From Candidatus Hodarchaeota archaeon (lineage in GTDB: Archaea > Asgardarchaeota > Heimdallarchaeia > Hodarchaeales > YT1-039), in contig JAEOTF010000237.1 in NCBI GenBank assembly GCA_016840025.1, positions 1 to 25,816 on the forward strand: a stretch of DNA of 25,816 nucleotides, read 5' to 3'. A program made the translations under genes and the position numbers. Positions 15,842-24,746 of the stretch are shown here, piece by piece (within the stretch, counting starts at the first letter, position 1; every line of letters starts with the position of its first letter). The notes under the pieces are model-generated. The model had not been told where the DNA came from. It was given only the letters and a program-made list of their open reading frames with translations, and searched no databases.

Positions 15842-17173
15842 ATGATTAATCGCGAGCTAGTGAGCCTTATGTTTGGTATAGAATATGAATTATACCCATT
15901 CAAAGCGGACAGTGTTCTATTTGATCCAGATAATGAAAAAGATCAACGAAGAATTACGGAAATATGCTTTTACATGCGTCGAATGCAGAATTACGCGTAC
16001 GTTGAAGGATGTCACTGGCAGAAATGGTGTGCAGAAGAAACCGAACGATTCTCCAACCCGATTTGCCCTCAAATTGGACTAGATCAATTACGAATGAACG
16101 ATGAAGCTACCTTCCGTTTAGAAGTCCATACGGATCATACCCGTTGTCCTGACATTCATACAGCCATCCAAGATTTATCTAACCTTATTGAAGCATTAAA
16201 AGAGCATCAGGAAGTATATGATGTTCCTGTATGGGGAACAGTGCTCCGTGACCACAAAGGAAAGAAGAAAGTCACAATTGCGGCAACTCCACATGTTAAT
16301 ATGACGCTTTCCTATTCCTTCTTACCGAATAATGATATGAAAAAGCTATGGTTTCTTAATTGGGCCAGATTGATCCAATGGATCTGGCCTTGCATGCTTG
16401 CTGATGCAGGATCACCTGCACCTGACTTTGATAAAAATGGGAAGCCAATTCAAAACTCTAATGGAGAGTTAGAGTTTGTAGGTGATGCTAGACAGATAGG
16501 ATCGGGAAGTATTCGAGCAGGCTCTACTCTCTATTATACCCGACGTTCGAAGGAAACTGGAAGATGGGAAGTTGAGTTTCAAGAAGGATTTCTGTCAGAG
16601 GATCGCGAAATCGACTGGATTAGGTGGTTAAGAGACGAAGGAATCCCAGCTAAGCCCACATGGGACACTTCGGCCAGAAGAGGCGATTTACGACACCGAG
16701 AAGATGCTAAAGTGGGTTACTGTTTAGAGGCGCGGGTACTTCCAATGTTGCCCCCTGAAATGATGAAACATTATATAGCAGTCTATGTTCTTCTCGCTGA
16801 ACGGGCTTTTGAGGCTGCCAATAATTGGAAAGTTATTTCCCCTGCTCAATACACTCCATCGGGAGATATTATAGAATTTTGGCATCGCGCAATGTATAAA
16901 AGTGTTCGATATGGGTGGAGAGGACACATACCTAAAGAATATGGGGAAAAAATAGCAAAAGCACTTAATTTAGCAAAAACGGAAGTACCAAATAGCTCAT
17001 GGGAAGATGCAAATCTTTCTTCACTCTATGCAGTTATTGTACAACGTCTATACCAGAAGTATGGAAACATTCCTGATTCAGCATATGAACGGCATTGTGG
17101 AAATTTCAGACCGTTTGCCCAACAAGTCAATAAATTACGGATGAAGTATTTTACAAAAATCCTACTTCAATAA
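15842..17173 (+). CDS. Glutamine-synthetase-fold carboxylate-amine ligase (amidoligase/GCS2/PafA superfamily)
   Basis: 443 residues. First strand FGIEYELYPF places E14 and E16 as metal ligands. RLEVHTD carries E94, HVNMTLSY carries H151, and GYCLEARVLP carries E296 and R298 late in the protein. This order of acidic strand, second Glu, HVN strand and E-x-R strand is that of the glutamine-synthetase fold shared by gamma-glutamylcysteine synthetases, amidoligases and the Pup ligase PafA. Such enzymes phosphorylate a carboxylate with ATP and join it to an amine. It does not look like a standard glutamine synthetase (no N-terminal beta-grasp or NRPGGG-type motif seen). It is the last gene of the coupled operon. 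The assignment rests on motifs by eye; structure comparison would decide. Confidence 0.65.
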   Translation: MINRELVSLMFGIEYELYPFKADSVLFDPDNEKDQRRITEICFYMRRMQNYAYVEGCHWQKWCAEETERFSNPICPQIGLDQLRMNDEATFRLEVHTDHTRCPDIHTAIQDLSNLIEALKEHQEVYDVPVWGTVLRDHKGKKKVTIAATPHVNMTLSYSFLPNNDMKKLWFLNWARLIQWIWPCMLADAGSPAPDFDKNGKPIQNSNGELEFVGDARQIGSGSIRAGSTLYYTRRSKETGRWEVEFQEGFLSEDREIDWIRWLRDEGIPAKPTWDTSARRGDLRHREDAKVGYCLEARVLPMLPPEMMKHYIAVYVLLAERAFEAANNWKVISPAQYTPSGDIIEFWHRAMYKSVRYGWRGHIPKEYGEKIAKALNLAKTEVPNSSWEDANLSSLYAVIVQRLYQKYGNIPDSAYERHCGNFRPFAQQVNKLRMKYFTKILLQ

Positions 17174-17201
17174 AATAAAAAATGGAAAGCAAGTAAAAGC
17201 A

Positions 17202-17597
17202 TCATCCATAAAATTCGAGTACTGAGTCCGCAATTTTTAAGATACTGTCTAAATATTGTTTTATCTGTACACTTGAGAGGGCTCTTGCTTCTAATTTTTG
17301 ATGAAGTTTTAAAAAGGTCATAAGGCCTTCTTCCATTTTTTGGAAGGTCTCAGAGAGGCTATTTAGTTGAGATAGTTTTTCATTCAGGCTGGTTATTCGA
17401 CTATTCGCTTGATAAATCAGGCTATAATCCCTTTCGATGAGTTTAAGGTAAATTAAAGAGTGAAATAGGGCAAATTCGGTTGAATGAAGTAAAAAATGTC
17501 CAATAAAGATATCCCAATCTTCTTCCGATTGACAGTAGCCCATTGCCTCTTTTAGAAGCTTGGCATATTTAATAATCCAAGAGTCGGCCTCTGTCAT
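17202..17597 (-). CDS. Small all-helical protein of unknown function
   Basis: 131 residues predicted almost wholly helical, with a Leu/Ser/Gln-rich coiled-coil-like middle (about 58-105, e.g. ITSLNEKLSQLNSLSETF). ATG 17597 is backed by GAGGGAT at 17606-17612, 8 nt upstream. No motif or membrane helix is recognised. It is convergent with the transglutaminase-ligase operon, 28 nt from its end. An oligo-T tract on the minus strand (17171-17182) may terminate it. Confidence 0.72.
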   Translation of the reverse strand: MTEADSWIIKYAKLLKEAMGYCQSEEDWDIFIGHFLLHSTEFALFHSLIYLKLIERDYSLIYQANSRITSLNEKLSQLNSLSETFQKMEEGLMTFLKLHQKLEARALSSVQIKQYLDSILKIADSVLEFYG

Positions 17598-17916
17598 AAA
17601 ATAAGATCCCTCATAGGACTATATACGAACCAGATTTTTTTTTATTTTTCTTTATCTATCAAAAACGAAAAAGTGCTATGCGGTACAATGATGACACAGC
17701 GGGTATGTAACGGGGATAAAAAGGTACAAAGGATCTTTAAATTAATACAAGATTATTGTTCCATCGGCGGTTCGATTGATGAATGTTTCGAGGGTAAATA
17801 CAACCTTGAATTGATAGGGATGGAATAAATTTGGCTTATTCTGCCCGTTGTACTTCCATCCGCGGTATTTGGATATTCTAAAGAAAAGAGAGAAAAGAAA
17901 GGTTGGATGCTTGGTT
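17598..17916. other. 319-nt intergenic region
   Basis: Holds the Shine-Dalgarno site and a TATA-like TATATA for the helical protein on the minus strand, and a T-rich tract on the plus strand (17635-17655). A 46-codon open frame on the plus strand lies at 17688-17828. A purine-rich stretch at 17879-17901 would read as a weak pyrimidine-rich terminator for the surface protein on the minus strand. No RNA gene was recognised. Confidence 0.5.
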
Positions 17917-20900
17917 TTATGATTTCTTCCTAACAATTCGAAGCATACCAGCGCACCACACTAAAATTGCGACCACAAGACCACCTAAGGCGATAGGATA
18001 CGCTATAAAAGGCACTTCTTCTTCAGCCTCTTCAGTTGGTGGAGATAAAACTGTAAACGGAAGCTCAAATAATTTACTGTCGGTAGTTTTTATTAGAACG
18101 CTAAGAGTATGGTTACCTGGAGCAAAACGCCGAGCATCAACAGAAAGGTAGATGAAATAAGTCCCTGCTTCGTCCGTAATCATGACATAACCTAGAGAGG
18201 CATTATTATTGATAAACCCGTATAGATCCAAATCTTTCATTAATTCACCTGTTTCATTAAGAATGACAGTGAAATTAGCCCTGAAGACTTCACCTTGTGT
18301 TACTATGGCTGTATAGTGTATATCTTGATAATTTACGTGTAATGACCCTATAATCCTTATAATGACGTTAAACAGTTCATAAGAGGAAAGAGTAGTATTT
18401 GCCTGTCTTGCGTCTTCCCATATAAGAGAGAAACTATAGTTACCTGTTGGAGTATTAGGATCAACAAAACCGTAATAAGTGTAGGTATAATTGACGGGTG
18501 ACCAAAGAGTAAAGATATTGGCGTTTGTTCCATTCACTAGGCAAGTTATGTTCAAATGAATCTCAGCTGAGGGAATATTAAGCGGTAGAGAGGCATTAAT
18601 AATACCCCATGTACTATTGAGTATGTGACTATCATTATTCTCAATAATAAGCGTTGTATTGCTATCCGAGAAGTGTAAATCGTCGAGTGTTTCATTATAA
18701 TGGCTAGGAATTAATGTAAAGCTTTTAATAACCTTTTCGCCGAGAAGTAATTCATTGTCTTCGGGATAGTGACTTGGGTCGGTTATGGGATCGGTATCGG
18801 GAGAAAGGAGTTTATAAAAGATTGTTATGTTCTCGAAGACGATAGAAGAGTTGAAAAGTGTTGTGCCATATCCCCATTGAAGGTCAATGGTGCCATTAGC
18901 CTCTCCATATATTCCTTTATCAGGGATTTGAAGGTGAAATGCTATATCTGTATTATTAGGGGGGACAAGAGAGTTATTATAGTATACCCAATGAGTTTGA
19001 TTATCCGTCGCATCATCATCATAGAGAGTATGATTGGAAAGTTCATACATATCGGGTTCAGAGGCAGCATCGGCATCGTATCCTGTTACTGACCACGTAA
19101 GATTTTCTTTAGTGAAAATCTGCCAGTCATAAGCACCTGATGCTTGAATATCTACAAACTGGGTATCGACGGGTATGCTTTCATTAGATCCATAGAAGAA
19201 AGAGGTTATGAATATGATTTCATCCCCGGGCGACAAAATCGCGTCACTTGTATCTTTCAAGTAGTTCGGCGAATAATAGGTGGTTGTGTTAGTATGTGTT
19301 ACGTTTTCCGTGGTGTTCTGTAGTCGAACAGTCGTTGTATATTTGATGCCTTTTTTTATCCATAATTCCACATCAGAGGGCTTATAGACAATATCTTCAT
19401 CTACTGTGAATGCAACTTCATATGTTTTAGTCTCAGATTCCGTATTCAATACCAAAATTAATTTATATGTTCCTAATGACATTGGTACTTCAGGTAATGT
19501 TCCGTTTATTGAAATGTAGGTAATGCTACCAGTATTATTCTGTGTATTATTGAGAACATCTACTTGCCACTTGAATGAGGTTATATCTGAGAATAAAGTA
19601 GGCGTTCCAGAAGCTGTTCGACTCGTTCGATCCCAAAGATAGCTTACCGTGCCATTTCTTCTTAAATAAAAGACCGGAATGGTCTTATTAACAGGATCAT
19701 AGAAATAGTAACTTGGTCCATAGCCTGTGTTATCAGCAGCAGATATGAATTGGCCTTGGGTATTATGGGGTAGACCAACAATTTCTTCCCACGCCAGTGG
19801 GGTTTGAATCGTTTTCAAAGTAGGATCAGAATAAAGAGTATATTCTATGGAACCTATACCTCCAAAGGTAGGATCAAGCACTAAGTCAATACCATCCCCA
19901 GTCACATTCACTAGAAATAATGATCCGTTATTTACTGCCATAAGAATTTGGTATGTATCTGCTGTAAAATTTGCTTCAAGAGCATATGCTAACCCTCCAA
20001 GAGTAGAAGAAGTATCCATTAATACATGTGCTTCCCCCCATCCCTCAGTTCTATCAAAATCATACCAAAACAGTGTATTCGGACTGGTACCGCCTGAAGT
20101 AGAAACCAAAAGCTCAGTAATGGTATCATTATCCATGTCAAATACAAGGAAATCAACTGGGCTTCCGTAAGCAGCAGTTAAACCAAATACCTTCTGACCA
20201 AATAAAAAGAAATCAGTTCTATCATCAAGAGCTGTATCTTCGGTTAGAACCGCAACAGACTGCGAATCGGATGCAAATGCAACTACGAGATTCTGATGTT
20301 CGTCTTCTGTTATATTTGCTATAGCTAGTGAAACAATTTTAGCAATAGGGGGTTCAATCTCAGTTCCACCCTCAATCTGGCGCATTATTAACAGACTTTC
20401 ATTGAAGGTACTGGTGGTAGCATTCCAGCGAAATACATGAACGCCAGAACGGTCTCTATTTTCGGCACCAGATCCTGGGTTAGCACCTACAAAGATTTCT
20501 GATACATTTACATCGGTTCCAGATCGTCTAATATTACCTATTGCAATAGAATAAGCATCATGAATCATTCGCTCGGATAGTGCTAGGTCTGTTGTTTCAG
20601 TGCTAGTCCAATTGAGAGCAAAGCTATGAGTGGTCTTATCCCAGGTATAAACGTGGACTAATCCGATACTGTCACCTACTACAAGGTCGGTCATGCTATC
20701 ATTGTGCACATCACCGACAGCTAATCCATAACGATGATAGGCTAAGGAAGACTCTCCTTGCCAGTAGTCTTGTTGCCATTCGGTAATCAATTCACGATCT
20801 GGAATTGGAATTGTAGTATTAATGGAATAGGTCGAACCGTTGTGTGAAATGATGTAAATTTCACCATCATCCCCGCTTGCGACTAAATCTAAATTACTAT

Positions 20901-21462
20901 CATTATGAACATCGCCAATTGTTAATCCAAAGGCGTTACGACCGAGGTCAAAAGAGGCTTCTTTATTTATTTCATCATTGGCGATATTAAGAATTCTCAC
21001 CAAACCATCGTAGCTGCCGACAAAAAACTCCTCTAAACCATCGTTATCAAGATCACCTCTGCGTATTTCTTGTTGATAGCCTTTATTTATCGAATTGAAG
21101 ACAGTGTCATCTGAAGGAGACTCGATGTACCATGAGAAGGTTCCGTTAAGCGTGGAGTTGAATGCGGTGATGTTAATGCCAATGTTTTGTCCAGGATAAA
21201 ATGTTGTGGCATTGAGCGTGATATTTAAGTTCCCGCCTTCAAATATTTGGGTAGTTGGCTCGTTATTGTCGTCTTCTTCGTTTAAAGAAGAGTAGATAGT
21301 TCTTCCATTTTCACTTTCAGCTATTGCTACTTCAGTTTCAGTAGCTAATGAGCTGTTTACCTGTCCACCAACATATATTGAGGGAAGAATCCCTATAACA
21401 AGAATGAAGAGGACAACTTTGGCGTAGTCAAAGGATATTCTGTATTTGTTCAACTCAAGCAC
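17917..21462 (-). CDS. Large secreted membrane-anchored FG-GAP/VCBS surface protein
   Basis: 1181 residues. A hydrophobic N-terminal segment (14-31) acts as signal peptide or anchor. Residues about 130-470 hold at least six FG-GAP/VCBS-type repeats with acidic calcium-binding loops: DLDNDGLEE (137-145), DVHNDSNLD (184-192), DVHNDSMTD (251-259), and later NIRRSGTDV, NITEDEHQN and DMDNDTITE. These should form a beta-propeller. The rest (about 500-1140) is rich in beta-sandwich-like segments and N-x-S/T sites, consistent with a heavily N-glycosylated surface protein. A membrane helix near 1152-1171 and a basic RIVRKKS tail anchor it. GTG 21462 or TTG 21453 (GGTG 6 nt upstream) can start it. Roles in adhesion or the cell surface layer are inferred from this layout. 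Confidence 0.88.
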   Translation of the reverse strand: MLELNKYRISFDYAKVVLFILVIGILPSIYVGGQVNSSLATETEVAIAESENGRTIYSSLNEEDDNNEPTTQIFEGGNLNITLNATTFYPGQNIGINITAFNSTLNGTFSWYIESPSDDTVFNSINKGYQQEIRRGDLDNDGLEEFFVGSYDGLVRILNIANDEINKEASFDLGRNAFGLTIGDVHNDSNLDLVASGDDGEIYIISHNGSTYSINTTIPIPDRELITEWQQDYWQGESSLAYHRYGLAVGDVHNDSMTDLVVGDSIGLVHVYTWDKTTHSFALNWTSTETTDLALSERMIHDAYSIAIGNIRRSGTDVNVSEIFVGANPGSGAENRDRSGVHVFRWNATTSTFNESLLIMRQIEGGTEIEPPIAKIVSLAIANITEDEHQNLVVAFASDSQSVAVLTEDTALDDRTDFFLFGQKVFGLTAAYGSPVDFLVFDMDNDTITELLVSTSGGTSPNTLFWYDFDRTEGWGEAHVLMDTSSTLGGLAYALEANFTADTYQILMAVNNGSLFLVNVTGDGIDLVLDPTFGGIGSIEYTLYSDPTLKTIQTPLAWEEIVGLPHNTQGQFISAADNTGYGPSYYFYDPVNKTIPVFYLRRNGTVSYLWDRTSRTASGTPTLFSDITSFKWQVDVLNNTQNNTGSITYISINGTLPEVPMSLGTYKLILVLNTESETKTYEVAFTVDEDIVYKPSDVELWIKKGIKYTTTVRLQNTTENVTHTNTTTYYSPNYLKDTSDAILSPGDEIIFITSFFYGSNESIPVDTQFVDIQASGAYDWQIFTKENLTWSVTGYDADAASEPDMYELSNHTLYDDDATDNQTHWVYYNNSLVPPNNTDIAFHLQIPDKGIYGEANGTIDLQWGYGTTLFNSSIVFENITIFYKLLSPDTDPITDPSHYPEDNELLLGEKVIKSFTLIPSHYNETLDDLHFSDSNTTLIIENNDSHILNSTWGIINASLPLNIPSAEIHLNITCLVNGTNANIFTLWSPVNYTYTYYGFVDPNTPTGNYSFSLIWEDARQANTTLSSYELFNVIIRIIGSLHVNYQDIHYTAIVTQGEVFRANFTVILNETGELMKDLDLYGFINNNASLGYVMITDEAGTYFIYLSVDARRFAPGNHTLSVLIKTTDSKLFELPFTVLSPPTEEAEEEVPFIAYPIALGGLVVAILVWCAGMLRIVRKKS

Positions 21463-21636
21463 CTATGATGTTTTATGAGAAGCGGGAAAAGCCTCTGCTA
21501 ACAGCAAATTAAGGGATTATAAGGCAAATACTGTCCGATTGTTTGAGTCATTTAAATTCTTCAGTGAGTCAAAAATTGTTGGTGCTGTAAAAGAGACCTG
21601 AAAGTACTACAGAAATTGCTCTTGTTTATCTATTTC

Positions 21637-22638
21637 TCATGAATTATGCATGAGTTTTCTTGCTGCTTCTTGAATCTTCTCAGCATTAGGGAGTACAGCT
21701 TCTTCTAAAGGACGACTAACTGGAAGAGGAACATCATGAACAGCTAGACGCTGAAAAGACTTCAATATTGTAGGATCATGCTCAACAACAGTAGCAGCAA
21801 TTTCACCCGTTAATCCATAACTTAAGTAATCCTCATCTACCACCAAAACACGGCCTGTTTTTTGGGCTGTACGGATTATAGCATCCCGGTCAAGTGGGAC
21901 TAAACTTCGAAGATCTAAAATTTCTACATCTATATCCTCCTTGGCCAATTCTTTTACTGCTTCTTCTGCTCTATGAACCATTAGCGATAGTGTGATAATG
22001 GATAAATCAGACCCTTTTCTTCGAATACACGCCTTACCGAAAGGGACTGTATAGGATTCTTCAGGAACTGGTCCAGAAACACCATAAGTCATCAAAAAGA
22101 CGTTGTACAACATCTTGTGCTCTAATATGATTACAGGATCGTTACTCCTAATCGCTTCAATAAGCATTCCTTTAGCGTCATAAGGGGTTGAAGGAGCCAC
22201 TACTTTTAATCCCGGGATATGTGCAAATGTTCCCCAGAGGACTTGAGAATGGGTTGCTGAATTTTGATAGCCGCCCCCTATACCAGCTCGAAGAACTAAG
22301 GGAACTGAGACAGTTCCTCCGCTCATATAATGAATCTTCGAAAGATGGTTTAGTATCATATCAAAGCATACACCCACAAAATCCACATAAAGTAGTTCCA
22401 CAACTGGTTGTAATCCATGAATGGCGGCCCCAATTGCAGCACCTAAAAACGCAGTCTCAGAAATAGGGGTATTACGCACTCGTATGCCGAATTTTTCCTT
22501 CAAACCTTCCGTAGCAGTAAATAAACCGCCAAACTCAACATCTTCACCTAGAATAATAACCCGTTCATCTCGTTCCATTTCTTGGAACAGTGCTTCTCGA
22601 ATAGCCTCAACATAATCTAATTTTCGTTCGTTTGTCAA
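21637..22638 (-). CDS. Thiamine-dependent 2-oxoacid/acetoin dehydrogenase E1, beta subunit
   Basis: 333 residues of transketolase fold, the partner of the E1 alpha subunit encoded just upstream. GEDVEFGG (31-38) and PISE with the thiamine-activating E61 are diagnostic, as are the AAIHGLQPVVELLYVDF segment and the C-terminal LRSLVPLD and VLVVDEDYLSYGL stretches of the transketolase C-domain. With E1 alpha it decarboxylates a 2-oxoacid (or splits acetoin) and passes the acyl group to a lipoyl E2. The start is TTG 22638, directly after the E1 alpha TAA. GGAGG (22647-22651), 8 nt upstream inside the last E1 alpha codons, supports this and shows translational coupling. No E2 or E3 gene lies in the window. 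Confidence 0.94.
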   Translation of the reverse strand: MTNERKLDYVEAIREALFQEMERDERVIILGEDVEFGGLFTATEGLKEKFGIRVRNTPISETAFLGAAIGAAIHGLQPVVELLYVDFVGVCFDMILNHLSKIHYMSGGTVSVPLVLRAGIGGGYQNSATHSQVLWGTFAHIPGLKVVAPSTPYDAKGMLIEAIRSNDPVIILEHKMLYNVFLMTYGVSGPVPEESYTVPFGKACIRRKGSDLSIITLSLMVHRAEEAVKELAKEDIDVEILDLRSLVPLDRDAIIRTAQKTGRVLVVDEDYLSYGLTGEIAATVVEHDPTILKSFQRLAVHDVPLPVSRPLEEAVLPNAEKIQEAARKLMHNS

Positions 22639-23610
22639 TTAAGATCCCTCCTTTTCATAAAATACCTGTTGAAATGCCAATTCTGGATCGGGGTAAGGAC
22701 TTTCCAAAGCAAAATCCACAGCATCTTTGATTTGAGCTTTAACCTCTTGCTTAATGTCTTTCAGTTTCGCAAAAGTGAGGATATTTTCATCTAATAGTCG
22801 TTTTTCAAATTGGGAGATAGGATCTTTTTTTTCCCAGGTTTCTTGTTCTTTTTCGGATTTATAAAGCTCGGTATCTCCTTCCATGTGAGATGCTAAGCGA
22901 TATGTCTTTGCTTCAAGAAGAACTGGTCCTTTTCCTTCCCTAATATGGGCAATAGCATTAGCTGTTATCTGATAGACATTTAAAACATCATTTCCATCGC
23001 AAATATAACTTTTCATAGCATACGCACAAGCTCGATCTGCAATATTATCTATAGGACTCATGTCTGTGAAGGGAGTAGATATGGCCCAGTGATTATTCTC
23101 ACAAACAAATAGAACTGGTAACTTCCAAATACTGGCTAAATTTAGACTTTCATGAAACATACCTTGATTTACTGCCCCATCCCCAAAAAAAGCCACGGAG
23201 ATCCTATCCGAACCTTCCAATTGAGCTTTCAGTGCACTCCCAAGAGCTAATGGCATACTTGCACCTACAATTCCACTACACCCAAACTTAATCGAGTGAT
23301 CGAATAAATGCATATGGCCGCCTTTCCCTTTGCATAAACCAGCTTGTTTTCCAAAGATCTCTGCGGCTAGTGGGCGTAATTCAACACCTTTTGCGATGAT
23401 ATGGCCATGTGATCGGTGTGTTCCCTCTACTGCATCATTAGTTCGAAGATGTAAACAAACTCCCGCAGCTATGGCCTCTTGACCCCGACAAAGATGTAAT
23501 TCGCCGAAATTGATTTGAAAATCCCAATATTGTTCAGCAATTTGGTCTTCAAATTCACGAATGGTTTGCATAATCCTGTATAATTGAATTAGAATCTCTG
23601 GGTTCGTCAA
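22639..23610 (-). CDS. Thiamine-dependent 2-oxoacid/acetoin dehydrogenase E1, alpha subunit
   Basis: 323 residues. The thiamine diphosphate motif is GDGAVNQG (143-150) ending at ENN (171-173). THRSHGHIIAKG (64-75) and GLCKGKGGHMH (91-101) are the substrate-channel segments and read most like acetoin dehydrogenase (AcoA) or bacterial PdhA subunits. Start TTG 23610 is preceded 9 nt upstream by AAGGTGG (23620-23626), which overlaps the stop of the SCP2 gene. ATG codon 14 would remove the conserved first helix. It forms the E1 heterotetramer with the beta subunit. Pyruvate, branched-chain acids or acetoin are all possible substrates. Confidence 0.94.
   Translation of the reverse strand: MTNPEILIQLYRIMQTIREFEDQIAEQYWDFQINFGELHLCRGQEAIAAGVCLHLRTNDAVEGTHRSHGHIIAKGVELRPLAAEIFGKQAGLCKGKGGHMHLFDHSIKFGCSGIVGASMPLALGSALKAQLEGSDRISVAFFGDGAVNQGMFHESLNLASIWKLPVLFVCENNHWAISTPFTDMSPIDNIADRACAYAMKSYICDGNDVLNVYQITANAIAHIREGKGPVLLEAKTYRLASHMEGDTELYKSEKEQETWEKKDPISQFEKRLLDENILTFAKLKDIKQEVKAQIKDAVDFALESPYPDPELAFQQVFYEKEGS
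22647..22651 (-). promoter_or_regulatory. Shine-Dalgarno site deciding the TTG start of E1 beta
   Basis: GGAGG on the minus strand, 8 nt before TTG 22638 and inside the last codons of E1 alpha. Confidence 0.75.
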
Positions 23611-23619
23611 ATGACTTTA

Positions 23620-23626
23620 CCACCTT
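23620..23626 (-). promoter_or_regulatory. Shine-Dalgarno site deciding the TTG start of E1 alpha
   Basis: AAGGTGG on the minus strand, overlapping the TAA of the SCP2 gene and 9 nt before TTG 23610. Confidence 0.75.
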
Positions 23627-24068
23627 AATCTTGAAGAATTTTCTCGGGAAAGCCGATGTCCTCAAGAAAACTCGGGAACTCCCGAAAAGCGGGTTTGATA
23701 GCAGGTAGCAGCTTAAGTGCTTTTCGAAGCGATCCCTTAGCAACAATTTTTCGCTTAGCTAAAGCCGCTAGAACATTAACCTTCCCGTGCCAGAATTCAT
23801 GACTGATATCCGCCTTTAGATGGAAGGTGACATCTATTCGCTCATCTAAAAATGCACCCTCATCCCCCAAAAAGACACTACCATAGGTGTTGTCCTCAGA
23901 GGGAGGATGTTGAAAATCTAAAGTCACTATACCATCCGGTTCACGACAACAAAATCGAACAATCAATTTAGATTTAGCAACCCTGGAACCTATCTTGGGA
24001 TCTCGACGGAGCCGTTCAAACCAAGCAGAATATATCTTGTAAAATTCCTGTGAATCTTGATAATACAT
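23625..24068 (-). CDS. SCP2 sterol/lipid-carrier domain protein
   Basis: 147 residues that make up a single SCP2-like domain: an N-terminal amphipathic helix (YKIYSAWFERLRRDPKIG), LIVRFCCREPDGIVTLDF, then DVTFHLKADISHEFWHGKVNVLAALAKRKIVAKG, and a final helix with LKLLPAIKPAF. The FW-x-GK-x-N and kGs-x-x-k pattern is characteristic. These proteins bind acyl chains, acyl-CoA or sterol-like lipids in a hydrophobic tunnel. ATG 24068 is chosen because GGAGAT lies 9 nt upstream; a TTG at 24077 would touch that site. Its stop overlaps the ribosome site of E1 alpha 14 nt on, so the three genes form one operon. The link suggests it may carry an acyl product or a hydrophobic 2-oxoacid, which is inference. 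Confidence 0.87.
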   Translation of the reverse strand: MYYQDSQEFYKIYSAWFERLRRDPKIGSRVAKSKLIVRFCCREPDGIVTLDFQHPPSEDNTYGSVFLGDEGAFLDERIDVTFHLKADISHEFWHGKVNVLAALAKRKIVAKGSLRKALKLLPAIKPAFREFPSFLEDIGFPEKILQD

Positions 24069-24363
24069 GATGATCAAATCTCCAGCTAAATAGAAGTAAT
24101 TTGTGCCAAATAGTTTCCTAATCTAAGTTAAGCAACATACGGTTAATTTTCATCACACATATTAATAATGATTAGATGCTACTTCTTTTCTGAAATTCAC
24201 AGCAATGAAGTTATTTTCTATCAGAGCAATGGACTTTTGTCGTCTTAACATATCCATTTTTGTCGGAGAACATCCTCATATCCATCCACATCTTAGATAT
24301 GTTTTTACCCGTTGTCTCCAAGAGTAGTAAGAGAAATATTGAAAAATATGAACTTACGTTGAG

Positions 24364-24579
24364 GTGAACATCTTAAAACCTGATTCTCAACGACAAAATA
24401 CTCTTATTCGGGAATACTGGGAAAAAGAACTACAGTTTTATTTGAATGAAGTACAAAATTCTTTAGCAAGAATAAAAGAGCTGCTTTTACTTATAGGGTA
24501 TACGAATGAAGTTGATGAAATCGAAGAGGTAATGAGTCACCTCGAATTAATTGACTCAACTCGTCAAAAGGTCTTCTAA
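24364..24579 (+). CDS. Possible small helical protein
   Basis: 71 residues from GTG 24364, predicted helical (REYWEKELQFYLNEVQNSLARIKELLLLIG), with an acidic second helix. No family is recognised. The composition is protein-like, but there is no clear Shine-Dalgarno site, because GAGGTG here includes the start itself. An AT-rich stretch about 25-30 nt upstream (GAAATATTGAAAAATA) could be a TATA box for a leaderless transcript. Confidence 0.42.
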   Translation: MNILKPDSQRQNTLIREYWEKELQFYLNEVQNSLARIKELLLLIGYTNEVDEIEEVMSHLELIDSTRQKVF

Positions 24580-24746
24580 TACAGGTACGTTCAAGATCAA
24601 TCATCTGGACTGGCTCCTCAAAATAGTAATTACTTAATTATAGATGTCTCACAACCGAGTTGGTAAAAAAGTAAGATCGGAAAAAGGCGCAGTTTAAGAG
24701 TTTTTTTTGAGAGCATAATTGAGCTTTTGACTAAACACGCCAGAAG

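Noticed and set aside
17598..17916. Possible tRNA, riboswitch or CRISPR in the largest gap
   Set aside because: No cloverleaf, no regularly spaced repeats and no recognisable riboswitch core were found on reading both strands.
17742..17936. 64-codon minus-strand frame at the end of the surface-protein gene
   Set aside because: It overlaps the last codons of the surface protein in another frame, has no ribosome site and has an aromatic/basic composition typical of chance frames.
24205..24327. 40-codon plus-strand frame upstream of 24364 with an HPHIHPH stretch
   Set aside because: No ribosome site or promoter, short, and composition typical of random AT-rich DNA.
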